From positions 1-64,000 of the forward strand of contig CAVWOM010000002.1 in NCBI GenBank assembly GCA_963756575.1: DNA of 64,000 nucleotides, written 5' to 3'. The notes under the pieces were generated by a model. It was given only the letters and a program-made list of their open reading frames with translations. It did not search any database and was not told where the DNA came from. Position 1 is the stretch's first letter, and each line of letters starts with the position of its first letter. Positions 16,568 through 28,542 of this stretch are shown in pieces. The stretch comes from Palsa-504 sp963756575 (GTDB taxonomy: Bacteria > Actinomycetota > Actinomycetes > Streptosporangiales > Streptosporangiaceae). A program made the position numbers and the translations under genes.

Positions 16568-17466
16568 GGGACACCCTCCGGAGCGAGCCGCGGCAGGAGC
16601 AGGACCGGGTCACCCGGGGCCAGCTGGTCCTGCCCGCGGCGATGATCCTCACCGGGATCGTGTCGGTGCAGTTCGGGGCGGGGCTCGCGGACAAGCTGTT
16701 CGGGCAGATCCCGCCCGCGGCGGTGACCGGGCTGCGGCTGTGGACGTCCGCGGCGGCAATGGTGGCCCTGTCCGGGCGCGGTTTCACCCGCTCGGTGCGT
16801 GACCTGCGGGAACGACGAGCCTTCGGCGATGCGGGGATCGCCACCTCGTTCGGCCTGTCGTTGGGGGTTATGAACTTCTCGATCTACCAGTCGTTCGCTC
16901 GCATTCCCCTGGGCGTCGCGGTCACGATCGAGTTCCTCGGCCCGCTGGCGGTGGCGGTGGCCGGGTCACGGCACCGGCGGGACCTGGGCTGGGTGGTGCT
17001 CGCGGCGGCCGGCGTGGTCCTGCTGACCCAGGGCGGCCACGGCCACCTCGACCTGGCCGGGGTGCTGTACGCCGGCCTGGCCGGCGCCTGCTGGGCCGCC
17101 TACATCGTGCTGAGCTCGGCGACCGGGCGCCGGTTCCCCGGCTCGGCCGGACTGGCCATCGCGATGGTCGTCTCGGCCGTCATCGTGACGCCGCCCGCGC
17201 TGGTCGCGGGCGGCCGCGCGATGTTCCGCCCGGCCGTGCTCGCCGCCGGCGCCGCGATCGGGCTGCTGTCCTCGGTCATCCCCTACCGGCTTGAGCTCGA
17301 GTCGCTGCGGCGGCTGCCGATGCGGCTGTTCGGCGTGTGGATGAGCCTGGAGCCCGCGGTGGCGGCCCTGATCGGGCTGGCCCTGCTCGGCCAGCACCTG
17401 AGCCTGGCGGAGTGGCTGGCCATCTGCTGCGTGATGGTGGCCTGCGCGGGCGCAGCCCAGCACTGA
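16558..17466 (+). CDS. EamA-family (DMT) transporter, RhtA-like
   Basis: A 302-residue drug/metabolite transporter with two EamA repeats and about ten transmembrane segments. Recognisable parts are GLRLWTSAAAMVAL, the FSIYQSFARIPLGVAVTIEF segment, and in the second repeat LLSSVIPYRLELESLRRLPM followed by SLEPAVAALIGLALLGQ. These match the RhtA (amino acid or homoserine exporter) branch. The GTG start overlaps the permease end by 10 nt, making it the likely last member of the marR operon. Confidence 0.82.
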   Translation: MGVRDTLRSEPRQEQDRVTRGQLVLPAAMILTGIVSVQFGAGLADKLFGQIPPAAVTGLRLWTSAAAMVALSGRGFTRSVRDLRERRAFGDAGIATSFGLSLGVMNFSIYQSFARIPLGVAVTIEFLGPLAVAVAGSRHRRDLGWVVLAAAGVVLLTQGGHGHLDLAGVLYAGLAGACWAAYIVLSSATGRRFPGSAGLAIAMVVSAVIVTPPALVAGGRAMFRPAVLAAGAAIGLLSSVIPYRLELESLRRLPMRLFGVWMSLEPAVAALIGLALLGQHLSLAEWLAICCVMVACAGAAQH

Positions 17467-17480
17467 CTAGCATTAGGGCC

Positions 17481-18534
17481 GTGCCCGGTGACCTGAAGTC
17501 GCGCGCGGCGGCCTGGACCAGGCCGGTGCGGTCGCCGACGTGGACCTCGATGCGCCATATCGCGCTGGCCGGGGTCATCGCCAACACGGTGATCATGTCG
17601 ACCGGGGCCGCGGTCCGGCTCAGCTCGTCCGGGCTGGGCTGCCCCGACTGGCCCCGGTGCAGCACGGCGGACATCGTGGCCAGCAAGAACGCCGGGCAGA
17701 CGCTGCTCAACACCTGGATCGAGTTCGGCAACCGGCTGCTGAACTTCCCGCTGGTCATCGTGGTCGCCCTTGTCTTCATCGCGGCCTGGCGGTTCCGGCC
17801 CGACGGCCCCCGGCACGAGGCGCCGGCGTGACCTGGTGCGGCTGGCGGCGGTCCAGCCGCTCGGGGTGGTGGCGCAGGCGGTGATCGGCGGGATTCTCGT
17901 GCTCGCCAAGCTCAACCCGGTCCTGGTCTCGGTCCACTTCCTGGTCTCCGCGGCCGTGGTGGCGGCCGCCGTCGTGCTCCACGTCAGGTGCACCGTCACG
18001 GGGCGCGAAGGGCCACCCGTTCGGCGTGATCTGCAGGTGATCGCCGGAGCGCTGGTCGCGGTGACCGGCCTGATGCTGGCGGCCGGCACCGTGGTCACCG
18101 GGACGGGACCGCTGGCGGGCGACGCGGGCGTGGCCCGGTACAAGTTCCCGCTCGAGGGGGTCACCCAGCTGCACGCCGACATCGGCTGGCTGCTGGCCGG
18201 GCTGTCCGTCGCGCTGGTGCTCGGGCTGCGGCTGTCGGGCGCGCCGCCGCGGGCGGCCCGGGCGGGCTGGATCATGCTCGCGGCGCTCGGCTCGCAGGGC
18301 GTGATCGGCTACATCCAGTACTTCACCCACCTCCCGGCCGGCCTGGTCTGGGTACATGTGACCGGGTCTGTCCTGGTATGGATCGCGGTGCTGCGGCTAT
18401 TCCTGGCCGCACATACGCGGAACCCGGCAAACACCGCGCGAACAGGGCCCGCGGTGACCTCACCCAGCAGGCAGTCCCTTGCGGGGGGCCCGGGGGGTCG
18501 TCCCCCCCAGCAAGCGCTGCCGCTGGACCGATAG
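17481..18534 (+). CDS. ctaA: Haem A synthase (CtaA/Cox15), one frameshift
   Basis: A membrane protein that converts haem O to haem A for cytochrome oxidase. Landmarks are STGAAVRLSSSGLGCPDWP with TWIEFGNRLL in the first half, then LVSVHFLVSAAVV, GTVVTGTGPLAGD and LHADIGWLL in the second. The halves lie in different frames; the shift falls near 17800-17820 in a ggcccccggc run, and removing one C restores a continuous frame of 350 residues. The last 25 residues are encoded by a GC palindrome. Elsewhere ctaB often sits between ctaA and tkt; it is absent here. Confidence 0.8.
18482..18509. repeat. GC palindromic repeat at ctaA 3' end (family copy C)
   Basis: It reads gcggggggccc, ggggggtcgt, ccccccc. 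On the opposite strand this is gggggggacgac followed by ccccccggg, resembling copy A in valS. It encodes the Gly/Pro-rich tail of CtaA, just before the transketolase start. Confidence 0.5.
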
Positions 18535-18543
18535 GGTCGTGCT

Positions 18544-20625
<2,082 letters not shown>

Positions 20626-20660
20626 GCCGGGCCCCGCGCCAAGCAGGGAAGGAAACCACC

Positions 20661-21764
20661 GTGTCAAAGGACGTTCTCGCGGAGCTCTCCGGGGCCGGGG
20701 TGTCGATCTGGCTGGATGACATCAGCCGCGACCGGCTGCGCACCGGCAACCTGCAGTCGCTGATCGACGATTTCCATGTCGTCGGCGTGACCTCGAACCC
20801 GACGATCTTCTCCAAGGCGATATCCCAGGGCGACGCCTACGACGAGCAGGTCAAGGACCTGAAGATTCGCGGCGTGAGCGTGGAAGAGGCGTCCCGCGCC
20901 ATCACCACCTACGACATCCGCTGGGCGTGTGACGTGCTGCGCCCGGTCTACGACGAGACCAGCGGCCTCAACGGCCGGGTGTCGATCGAGGTCGACCCGC
21001 GGGTGGCCAAGGACACGGAGAAGACCATCGCCGAGGCCAGGAACCTGTGGTGGATGGTCGACCGCCCCAACGCCTTCATCAAGATCCCGGCCACGCACGC
21101 GGGCCTGGAGGCGATCACCGAGACGATCGCGCAGGGCATCAGCGTCAACGTCACGCTGATCTTCTCCCTGGAGCGGCACGGCGAGGTCATCGACGCCTAC
21201 ATGGCCGGCCTGGAGAAGGCCAAGGCGAACGGGCACGACCTGTCCAAGATCTTCTCGGTGGCGTCGTTCTTCGTCAGCCGGGTGGACACCGAGGTCGACG
21301 GCCGGCTGGACAAGCTGGGCACGCCGGAAGCCGACGCGCTGCGGGGCAAGGCCGCCATCGCCAACGCGCGGCTGGCCTACGAGCTGTTCGAGACCAAGTG
21401 CGCGACGGAGCGCTGGCAGGCGCTGGCCGCCGACGGGGCCAACGTGCAGCGGCCGCTGTGGGCCTCCACCTCGACCAAGGACCCGTCGTTCTCCGACACC
21501 ATGTACGTGGTCAACCTGGTCGTGGCGGACACGGTGAACACCATGCCCGAGGCCACCATCAAGGCCACCGCGGACCACGGCGAGCTGCGCGGCGACACGG
21601 TGCACGGCACCTATGACGACGCGCGGAAGGTCTTCGCCGACCTGGAGGAACTCGGCATCGGCTACGACGACGTGGTGCAGGTGCTCGAGGACGAGGGGGT
21701 GGCCAAGTTCGAGGTGTCGTGGAACGAGCTGCTCGACACGATCAAAACCAATATGGGGCTCTGA
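20661..21764 (+). CDS. tal: Transaldolase
   Basis: A 367-residue transaldolase of the long actinobacterial type. The Schiff-base lysine is K141 in NAFIKIPATHAGLEA. TSNPTIFSKAI near the N-terminus and NVTLIFSLERH are conserved. The start GTG before SKDVLAEL follows a gggaagg ribosome site at 20646-20652; the longer frame merely reads back into tkt. It lies directly before zwf, sharing TGAGTG at the junction. Confidence 0.96.
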   Translation: MSKDVLAELSGAGVSIWLDDISRDRLRTGNLQSLIDDFHVVGVTSNPTIFSKAISQGDAYDEQVKDLKIRGVSVEEASRAITTYDIRWACDVLRPVYDETSGLNGRVSIEVDPRVAKDTEKTIAEARNLWWMVDRPNAFIKIPATHAGLEAITETIAQGISVNVTLIFSLERHGEVIDAYMAGLEKAKANGHDLSKIFSVASFFVSRVDTEVDGRLDKLGTPEADALRGKAAIANARLAYELFETKCATERWQALAADGANVQRPLWASTSTKDPSFSDTMYVVNLVVADTVNTMPEATIKATADHGELRGDTVHGTYDDARKVFADLEELGIGYDDVVQVLEDEGVAKFEVSWNELLDTIKTNMGL

Positions 21765-21824
21765 GTGACGGAGGATCAGGGCCTGGCGCCGGGCAATCCG
21801 GGAGTCATCGCGGAGACGCATGAG

Positions 21825-23352
21825 ATGTCTGGACCACGTAACCCGCTCCGTGATCCGCGGGACCGGCGCATCCCCCGGGTAGCCGGGCCGTGCGTGCTGG
21901 TCATGTTCGGGGTCACCGGCGACCTGGCCCGCAAGAAGCTGATGCCGGCCGTCTACGACCTGGCCAACCGCGGCCTGCTGCCGCCGGGCTTCTCGTTCGT
22001 CGGCTTCGCCCGCCGGGACTGGGAGGACGAGGACTTCGCCCAGGTCACCTACCGGGCGGTGAAGGAGTACGCGCGCACCCCGTTCCGGGACGCGGTTCTG
22101 GCAGCAGCTCAGCGAGGGCGTCCGGTTCGTCTCCGGCTCGTTCTCCGATGACGCGGCGTTCGACCAGCTGGCCGCGTGCGTCCGGCAGCTCGACGAGGAC
22201 CGGGGCACCGGCGGGAACTACGCGTTCTACCTGTCGATCCCGCCCGGCCAGTTCCCTCACGTGGTCCAGCAGCTCAAGCGCAGCGGCCTGTCCGACTCCG
22301 ACAACGGAGGCTGGCGGCGGGTGGTGATCGAGAAGCCGTTCGGCCACGACCTGACCAGCGCGCGAGAGCTGAACGCGACCCTGGACGGGGTCTTCCCGCC
22401 CGAGGCGGTGTTCCGCATCGACCACTATCTCGGCAAGGAGACGGTGCAGAACATCCTCGCGCTGCGCTTCGCCAACGAGATGTTCGAGCCGGTCTGGAAC
22501 CGCGACCACGTGGACCACGTCCAGATCACGATGGCGGAGGACATCGGCATCGGCGGCCGGGCTGGCGACTACGACGGCATCGGCGCCGCCCGGGACGTGA
22601 TCCAGAACCACCTGCTGCAGCTGCTGGCGCTGGTCGCCATGGAAGAGCCGGTCGCGTTCGACGCGGACTCGCTGCGGATGGAGAAGGAGAAGGTGCTGTC
22701 CGCGGTCCGGCTGCCCGCCGACATCGCGGCGGGCACCGCCCGCGGCCAGTACTCGGCGGGCTGGCAAGGCGGCCGCCAGGTGCACGGCTTCCTCGAGGAG
22801 GACGGCATCCCGGCCGACTCGCGGACCGAGACCTACGCCGCGCTGCGGCTCGGCGTCGACACCAGGCGCTGGGCCGGGGTCCCGTTCTACCTGCGCGCGG
22901 GCAAGCGGCTGCCGCGCCGCATGACGGAGATCGCGCTGATCTTCCACCGGGCGCCGCATCTGCCCTTCTCCGTCACCGATACCGAGGAGCTCGGCCAGAA
23001 CGCGCTGGTGATCAGGATCCAGCCGGACGAGGGCATCACGGTCAGGTTCGGCTCGAAGGTGCCGGGCACGGCGATGGAGGTCCGCGACGTGAACATGGAC
23101 TTCGCCTACGGCGAGTCGTTCACCGAGTCCAGCCCCGAAGCCTACGAGCGGCTGCTGCTCGATGTCCTGATCGGCGACCCGCCGCTGTTCCCGCGGCAGG
23201 CCGAGGTGGAGCTCGGCTGGCGGATCCTCGACCCGGTCGAGGACTTCTGGGTCTCCCACACCAAGCCGGATCAGTATCCGGCCGGCTCGGCCGGGCCCGC
23301 GTCGGCCGACGCGATGATGGCACGGGACGGCCGCACATGGCGCCGGCTCTAG
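21825..23352 (+). CDS. zwf: Glucose-6-phosphate dehydrogenase, one frameshift
   Basis: It oxidises glucose 6-phosphate to 6-phosphogluconolactone with NADP. The nucleotide motif is FGVTGDLARKK, and the catalytic block is RIDHYLGKETVQNI. The frame breaks at 22096: gacgcggttctggcag should read gacgcggtctggcag, giving DAVWQQLSEG. Removing one T yields 508 residues, normal for the family. The ATG at 21825 before SGPRNPLRDP is chosen since homologues begin there; a GTG at 21765 abuts the tal stop and is an alternative. It needs OpcA, encoded next. Confidence 0.92.
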
Positions 23353-23377
23353 TGTCGATTTTTCAGGGGAGGCTCGG

Positions 23378-24346
23378 ATGACCATCGACCTGACCGACAC
23401 CAGCACCGGTGCGATCTACGAGGCGCTGAGCCAGGCGCGCCGCCGGATGGGCGGCCCCGCCTCGGGCACGGTGCTGACCCTGATCATCGTCACCGACGAG
23501 TCCGAGCAGTACGACGCGGTCCGGGCGGCCAGCCAGGCCGGCCGCGAGCACCCGAGCCGGATTCTCGCCGTCATCACCCGCAAGCCCCGGGGCGAGTCGC
23601 GGCTCGACGCGGAAATCCGGGTGGGCGAGACCGGTCCCGGCGAGACGATCCTGCTGCGCATGTACGGCCCGCTCGGCCAGCACGCCGACTCGGTAGTGGC
23701 GCCCCTGCTCGCCCCCGACGTGCCCGTGGTCACCTGGTGGCCGGACGTGGCCCCGCCCTCGCCCCGGGGGGACGCGCTCGGCGCGGTCGCCCAGCGCCGG
23801 GTGACCGACGCGGCGGCCAGCGAGACGCCCAAGGACATGCTGCTGGGCCTGGCCAAGGCCTACCGGCCGGGTGACACCGACCTGAGCTGGACCCGGTCGA
23901 CGTCCTGGCGGTCGCTGCTCGCCGCCACCTTGGACCAGCCCTACCCGGAACTGCTTCACGGCGAGGTGCAGGCCGAGCCGGGCAACCCGAGCGCGGACCT
24001 GATCGCGGCCTGGCTGGGGCTGCGGCTGGGCATCGAGGTGCAGCGCAGCGAGTCCGGCGGCCCCGGAATCACCGAGGTGAACTTCGAGACGGCGGACGGG
24101 AAGGTCGCGCTGTCCCGGCCGGACGGGCGCAACGCCACCTTGTCCTGGCCCGGGCGGCCGGAACGCCGGGTAGCCCTGCACCGGCGCGACACCGCCGAGC
24201 TGGTCGCCGAGGAGCTGCGCAGGCTCGAGCCGGACGAGGTCTACGCCGAGACGCTGCGTGCCCTCGCGGGAAGCCCCGTCTCAGGAAGCCCCGTTTCAGG
24301 CAGCCCCGTTTCAGGCAGCCCCGTTTCAGGCAGCGCAGCCTCATGA
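23378..24346 (+). CDS. opcA: OpcA, glucose-6-phosphate dehydrogenase assembly protein
   Basis: A 322-residue protein of the OpcA family, which activates G6PDH in actinobacteria and cyanobacteria. The middle holds the family core PVVTWWPDVAPPSPRGD, followed by DTDLSWTRSTSWRSLLAATLD and AWLGLRLGIEVQR. The C-terminus ends with five copies of a five-residue GSPVS-type unit encoded by 15-nt tandem repeats, not typical of OpcA. It starts 25 bp after zwf with gggagg upstream, and overlaps pgl by ATGA. Confidence 0.93.
   Translation: MTIDLTDTSTGAIYEALSQARRRMGGPASGTVLTLIIVTDESEQYDAVRAASQAGREHPSRILAVITRKPRGESRLDAEIRVGETGPGETILLRMYGPLGQHADSVVAPLLAPDVPVVTWWPDVAPPSPRGDALGAVAQRRVTDAAASETPKDMLLGLAKAYRPGDTDLSWTRSTSWRSLLAATLDQPYPELLHGEVQAEPGNPSADLIAAWLGLRLGIEVQRSESGGPGITEVNFETADGKVALSRPDGRNATLSWPGRPERRVALHRRDTAELVAEELRRLEPDEVYAETLRALAGSPVSGSPVSGSPVSGSPVSGSAAS
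24269..24343 (+). repeat. 15-nt tandem repeat at opcA 3' end
   Basis: The unit ggcagccccgtttca (with ggaagccccgtctca variants) occurs five times in succession, the last degenerate. It keeps frame and codes for a Gly-Ser-Pro-Val-Ser tail. Length variation by slippage would only lengthen or shorten the tail in five-residue steps. Confidence 0.85.
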
Positions 24347-25104
24347 GCACTCCCGAGGCGATCGTGTACCGGGACGGCCCGCTGCTGGCCGAGGCCGTCG
24401 CGGCGCGCCTGGTCACCGGGCTGGTCGACGCGGCCGCGGCCCGCGGCCGCGCCTCGGTGGTGCTGACCGGGGGCGGCATCGGCACCAAGGTGCTCGAAGA
24501 GCTAGCCGCCTCCCCGGCCCGGGACGCGATCGACTGGCAGCACCTGGACATCTGGTGGGGGGACGAGCGCTTCGTCCCGGCCGGCGACCCGGACCGGAAC
24601 GAGACCGGGGCGCGGGCGGCCCTGCTCGACCACGTCGACGTGGACCCGGCCCGGGTGCACGCGATGCCGGGCCCGGACGGCCCCGATGGCGACGACCCGG
24701 ATGCGGCCGCCGCCCGGTACGCGTCCTGGCTGGCCGCCGCGGCCGGGCCGCAGGGCCCGGTGCCCGCGTTCGACGTGCTGATGCTCGGCATCGGCCCGGA
24801 GGGGCACGTCGCCTCGCTCTTTCCTGGCCTGCCGGCGCTCGGCGACGAGCGGCCGGTGGTGGCGGTGCGGAACTCGCCTAAGCCGCCGCCGACACGGCTG
24901 TCGCTGACCTTCCCGTCGATCCAGGTGGCCCGTGAGGTCTGGATCCTCGCCTCAGGCGAGGAGAAGGCCGACGCGGTGGCGCAGGCGCTGGCCGGCGCCA
25001 GTCCGGCGCAGGTGCCCGCCGCGGGCGCGCGGGGCACCCAGCGGACGCTATTCCTGCTCGACGCCGCGGCCGCGGCGAAGGCGTCCGCCCAGCCCGGTCG
25101 TTAG
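24343..25104 (+). CDS. pgl: 6-Phosphogluconolactonase
   Basis: A 253-residue lactonase of the NagB/DevB fold that hydrolyses 6-phosphogluconolactone, the product of Zwf. Conserved blocks are VVLTGGGIGTKVLEEL, WWGDERFVPAGDPDRNE, LMLGIGPEGHVASLFPG and PKPPPTRLSLTFPSI. It overlaps the opcA stop by 4 nt, and its last 57 bp overlap the end of the convergent membrane gene. Confidence 0.95.
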   Translation: MSTPEAIVYRDGPLLAEAVAARLVTGLVDAAAARGRASVVLTGGGIGTKVLEELAASPARDAIDWQHLDIWWGDERFVPAGDPDRNETGARAALLDHVDVDPARVHAMPGPDGPDGDDPDAAAARYASWLAAAAGPQGPVPAFDVLMLGIGPEGHVASLFPGLPALGDERPVVAVRNSPKPPPTRLSLTFPSIQVAREVWILASGEEKADAVAQALAGASPAQVPAAGARGTQRTLFLLDAAAAAKASAQPGR

Positions 25105-26709
25105 GTCACTCACCGGCTTCTCTCCCGGCCTGCGGGTGAACGCCAGGCCGGCCGCCAGGCAGGCGGCGGGCGCCGCGGCGAGCACGTACCGGTAGCTGAA
25201 CCCGGCCGTCATCGGCGGCAGCACGATCAGCAGCGCCCCTACCAGCCACGGCAGCAAGGCGAGGCCGCCCCAGCGGCGCCAGCGGGCCAGCACGCCGGCC
25301 AGGCCGACGAGCACGATCAGCGCCAGCAGCGTCCCGCGCAGGTAGAAGATCCGCTGGTAGAACTGCAGGATCTGATACCACGGGCCGACCGCCCGGGTCT
25401 CGCCGAGCCCGCCGCCGTTGAAGGCCCTCTCCGCCGCTATTATCTGGGCCGCCTGCGGGTCTCCGCGCTGGCAGGCCGCGTCGCAGAAGCTCTGCGGCGG
25501 GGTGCCGGGCAGGTGCGTGGGGTGGGTGTACCAGGGAATCGTGTGGGTCAGCGCCGGGCGGTTGATGAACTGGAAGGTCGGGCCGTTCCCGTTCGCGGTC
25601 TCGAAGGCACCGCCGGGGTCCGGCTCGCGGTTCCAGCCGAACGTGTGCACGACGTCCTTCAGCACGACCCGCAGGTAGGTCACCGGCTGCTTCTTGATGA
25701 AGAACTCGGCGAACTGCTTTTCCTGCTTGCCGATCGCGGGGGCGAAGCGGGCGCCGGTGTCGGAGCCGATCTGCTTGTCGTTGTACAGGGGGGTGTACGT
25801 GGGCTGCCCGTTGGTCATCGGCAGGTCGTTGTCGGCCCAGATGTACTGCGACGCCGGCGGGCGGTCCTGCGGCGGGTTCTTGTCACACAGGAAATGCAGG
25901 TCGGCAGGCGGGTCGAGCTTCGAGCAGTCGGCGAAGGCGCTGACCCGGCTGTACAGGAACGGCCCCAGGGACTGGGTCAGCCCGTACTTGCCGGTCGAGC
26001 TGTGGAACCAGAGCATGTACCCCGCGATGGGCACGAGGCCGGCGACGAGCAGCGCCACCACGCGCTGCCAGCCGACCCGCCGGACCAGCATGGCCACCAG
26101 GACCACCACCAGCAGCGGCTCGCCGACGGACCTCACCACGGTGGCGTAGCCGATGAGCAGGCCGGCCACGGCCATCACCGGGACCGAGGGACGGTCGTTC
26201 CAGCACAAGATCACGATGGCGACGGTGATCAGGAAGACGAACAGCACGTCCGAGGTGATCATGTGCTCGAGGTGCAGCTGGTAGGAATCGAACAGCACCG
26301 GGACCGCCGCCAGCGCCCCTCCCCACCACGGCAGCCCGCGGTGGCGGAGCAGGGCATAGACCACGATGCCCAGGGCGACCCCCATGGCCGCCTGGAGCAG
26401 CCCGATCGGGTAGACGCTGTGCAGCGGGAGGAGCAGCTCGAGGAAGAAGGGGTAGCCGTTTGCCCTGATCACGTCCGGGTGGCGAGTAAACGCGTCGTAG
26501 ATGTAGTTGTAGGAGTCGTCGAACCACAGGATCGGCGGGTACCCCAGGATCACGATGATCCGCATCAGGACGGCCACGGCCACCACGACGGCAAACTGCC
26601 AGTGGGCCGCCACCGTGCCGGTGAGCCGGGTCAGCGGCGACGAGCGTCTCGCCTCAGGCGGCTGCTGACCGGGCGCAACCCGGTCACTGCCGGTGGTCGT
26701 GTTCGACAA
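25048..26709 (-). CDS. Multi-pass membrane glycosyltransferase-like protein (GT-C fold)
   Basis: A 553-residue integral membrane protein with about ten hydrophobic segments. After TM1 comes GYPPILWFDDSYNYIYDA, an acidic loop as in GT-C glycosyltransferases of the ArnT/PMT class, and FDSYQLHLEHMITSDVLFVF later. A soluble stretch of about 180 residues lies between TMs near the C-terminus. Transfer of a polyprenyl-linked sugar is a guess from the fold; no specific family name is supported. A TTG start is chosen because AGGAGG lies 8 nt upstream. Its end overlaps pgl by 57 bp on the opposite strand. Confidence 0.7.
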   Translation of the reverse strand: MSNTTTGSDRVAPGQQPPEARRSSPLTRLTGTVAAHWQFAVVVAVAVLMRIIVILGYPPILWFDDSYNYIYDAFTRHPDVIRANGYPFFLELLLPLHSVYPIGLLQAAMGVALGIVVYALLRHRGLPWWGGALAAVPVLFDSYQLHLEHMITSDVLFVFLITVAIVILCWNDRPSVPVMAVAGLLIGYATVVRSVGEPLLVVVLVAMLVRRVGWQRVVALLVAGLVPIAGYMLWFHSSTGKYGLTQSLGPFLYSRVSAFADCSKLDPPADLHFLCDKNPPQDRPPASQYIWADNDLPMTNGQPTYTPLYNDKQIGSDTGARFAPAIGKQEKQFAEFFIKKQPVTYLRVVLKDVVHTFGWNREPDPGGAFETANGNGPTFQFINRPALTHTIPWYTHPTHLPGTPPQSFCDAACQRGDPQAAQIIAAERAFNGGGLGETRAVGPWYQILQFYQRIFYLRGTLLALIVLVGLAGVLARWRRWGGLALLPWLVGALLIVLPPMTAGFSYRYVLAAAPAACLAAGLAFTRRPGEKPVSDLTTGLGGRLRRGRGVEQE

Positions 26710-26901
26710 CGACCGCCTCCTGCCTCTTTGAGCCAGCCGGAAACCCGGTAGTTCCTTTCGCCGATCCCGCAGGCCCCGGGTGGTCAGCCGTGCCCGCGCG
26801 ATTATGCCAGCGCTGGCCGACTCATAGTAGCCGCCTACCCGGCCGCCAAGGACTAATACCAGCTATTAGCGCGGGTCAGCGTGTCGGGTGGTCACCGGCG
26901 G

Positions 26902-27318
26902 TTATGAGCGTCCCCCGTACCCTACCCGGCAGGCCAGCAGGCAGATGAACACGACCGACAGCGCCGCCGCGGTGTCCGGCGATCCCGCCGCCGCCGCGAT
27001 CATGATCCAGGCGAAGATGACCGGCAGCAACCGGCCCAGCGGCCGGCCGCCGCTCCGCGGCCGCGGTACCGACGGCATGACCTGGGCAACGGGCCGTGAC
27101 TGCGCGGGCCGCTGCGGCAGGTCGGCGCCCAGGACCGGCTCGACGGGCAGGTCCGACGTCAGCTCGCGCAGGTCAGACCAGGTCTTCGAGGCGTAGGCGG
27201 CCGACGTCCGCTCCTCGAACTCCTCCAGCGTGATCCGGCCATCCGTGTATGCGTCCCGGAGGACATCGACAACGCTATCCCGCTCTTTGTCGGAGGCGCG
27301 GATCGGTCGGTCGGTCAT
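26902..27318 (-). CDS. DUF1707 (SHOCT-like) membrane protein
   Basis: A 138-residue protein with an N-terminal DUF1707 domain: IRASDKERDSVVDVLRDAY, then DGRITLEEFEERTSAAYASKTWSDLREL. A short Pro/Arg linker leads to two C-terminal hydrophobic segments (LPVIFAWIMIAAAAG and AALSVVFICLLACRV). Such proteins are common in actinobacteria with unknown function; the N-terminal domain resembles those near sigma-factor or envelope-stress genes. It is monocistronic. Confidence 0.82.
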   Translation of the reverse strand: MTDRPIRASDKERDSVVDVLRDAYTDGRITLEEFEERTSAAYASKTWSDLRELTSDLPVEPVLGADLPQRPAQSRPVAQVMPSVPRPRSGGRPLGRLLPVIFAWIMIAAAAGSPDTAAALSVVFICLLACRVGYGGRS

Positions 27319-27850
27319 CGGCGCGGACCCTTCCTCGTGCTCCCCTTGATCCTAACCTAGCGATCCGAGGAAGCCCGTTAGGTAGGAGCAAGAGGAGCGG
27401 GCGGAGGCCGCCGGCAGGCGGCGGCGCGCGTCCGGCACCGCCGGCCCGGGCCGCCGCCGGCCCGGGCCGCCGGCCCGGTCACCGCGGTCCGGATGCCACC
27501 CGGTGCCCGGCCAGGATCCCCGTGATGACGGAGTGTCAATCGCGAATGCCGACGGGAAAGGCGTCCTGGCGCCGAATCGGCTGCCGCGCCGGGCGGCGCG
27601 AGGCGAATGATTGCCGAAACATTATGTTCTAGGTCTCGCCCCGCAAACGTGTGCGGCGTTACGCTGATGGCAAATCTTTCATCTGGTCAATCTGAGTCGG
27701 ATGTGGCAGGAGGAAGGTTTCGGCGTGGTGATTTTGTCGTATGTGACAAGGTCCTCAGGCCGCGCAGTTACGACGGGCACCCGTCCTCTCGGCCGCCGCT
27801 ATGGTACGCCGGGAGCCAGACAGGCCATTCCTCACTAGGAGGGATCGAAT
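27319..27850. other. Long intergenic region upstream of the acetate transporter
   Basis: This 532-bp region between divergent genes begins very GC-rich, with repeated ccggcccgggccg blocks at about 27437-27480, and turns less GC-rich after 27600. No conserved frame is seen; the short frames inside it lack family resemblance. It likely carries the promoter and regulatory sites of the acetate transporter. tgtgacaaggtcctca at 27739-27754 is a weak CRP-like half-site match only. Confidence 0.5.
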
Positions 27851-28525
27851 TTGAGCGTCAGCGAAGACCGCACAGTCCAGCCCAGTCCTACCACCGCGGT
27901 GCCCGGCATGGGCATCGCCGACCCTGCTCCCCTGGGTCTCGCAGCCTTTGCCCTCACTACGTTCCTGCTGTCCGCCAAGAATGCCGGCTGGATGACCCAC
28001 GCCACCGGCAGCGCGTGGCTCGGCTACGCCTTCGCCTACGGCGGATTCGGCCAGCTGCTGGCCGGCATGTGGGAGTTCCGCAACAGGAACGTATTCGGTG
28101 CCACCGCCTTCTCTACCTACGGCGGTTTCTGGATCGGTCTCGGCCTGTGGGTCCAGTTGGTCGCGAACCCAGCGGTCGCGGCCATCAAGCCGGCCACAGC
28201 GGCGGCGACAGTCGCCTCGCTCAATCACGACCTAGGCTGGATACTGCTCGCATTCGCCATCTTCAACACGTACATGCTGATCCTGAGCACTCAGGTGAGC
28301 ATCGCGGTGTTCGCGGTCTTCCTCACCTTGGAGCTCACCGAGATCATCCTGTGCATCGGTAACTTCACCGCTGGCGCGGCATTGCTGCCCACCGGAACGA
28401 TCAAGTTCGGCGGCTACGTCGGCGTGATCACCGCCCTGGTGGCCTGGTACACGTCGGCGGCCGGCGTCTCGAACGGCATCGCCGGGCGGCTCAGGTTCCC
28501 GGTCGGCAGGCCGCTGCTCGGCTAG
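27851..28525 (+). CDS. Acetate uptake transporter (SatP/GPR1-FUN34-YaaH family)
   Basis: A 224-residue membrane protein with six predicted TM segments. Family hallmarks are the N-terminal IADPAPLGLAAFALTTFLLS (NPAPLGL-like motif), YGGFGQLLAGMWEFRNRNVFG and FSTYGGFWIG. Known members move acetate and related short acids in symport with protons. The start is TTG at 27851, supported by aggaggga at 27837-27844. A strong terminator follows the gene. It is alone on its transcript. Confidence 0.92.
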   Translation: MSVSEDRTVQPSPTTAVPGMGIADPAPLGLAAFALTTFLLSAKNAGWMTHATGSAWLGYAFAYGGFGQLLAGMWEFRNRNVFGATAFSTYGGFWIGLGLWVQLVANPAVAAIKPATAAATVASLNHDLGWILLAFAIFNTYMLILSTQVSIAVFAVFLTLELTEIILCIGNFTAGAALLPTGTIKFGGYVGVITALVAWYTSAAGVSNGIAGRLRFPVGRPLLG

Positions 28526-28542
28526 GCCTCCGCCGGAGGATC

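Noticed and set aside
27437..27480. GC-rich ccggcccgggccg block as an origin or terminator
   Set aside because: No DnaA boxes, no T-tract and no nearby dnaA/dnaN; likely simple sequence.
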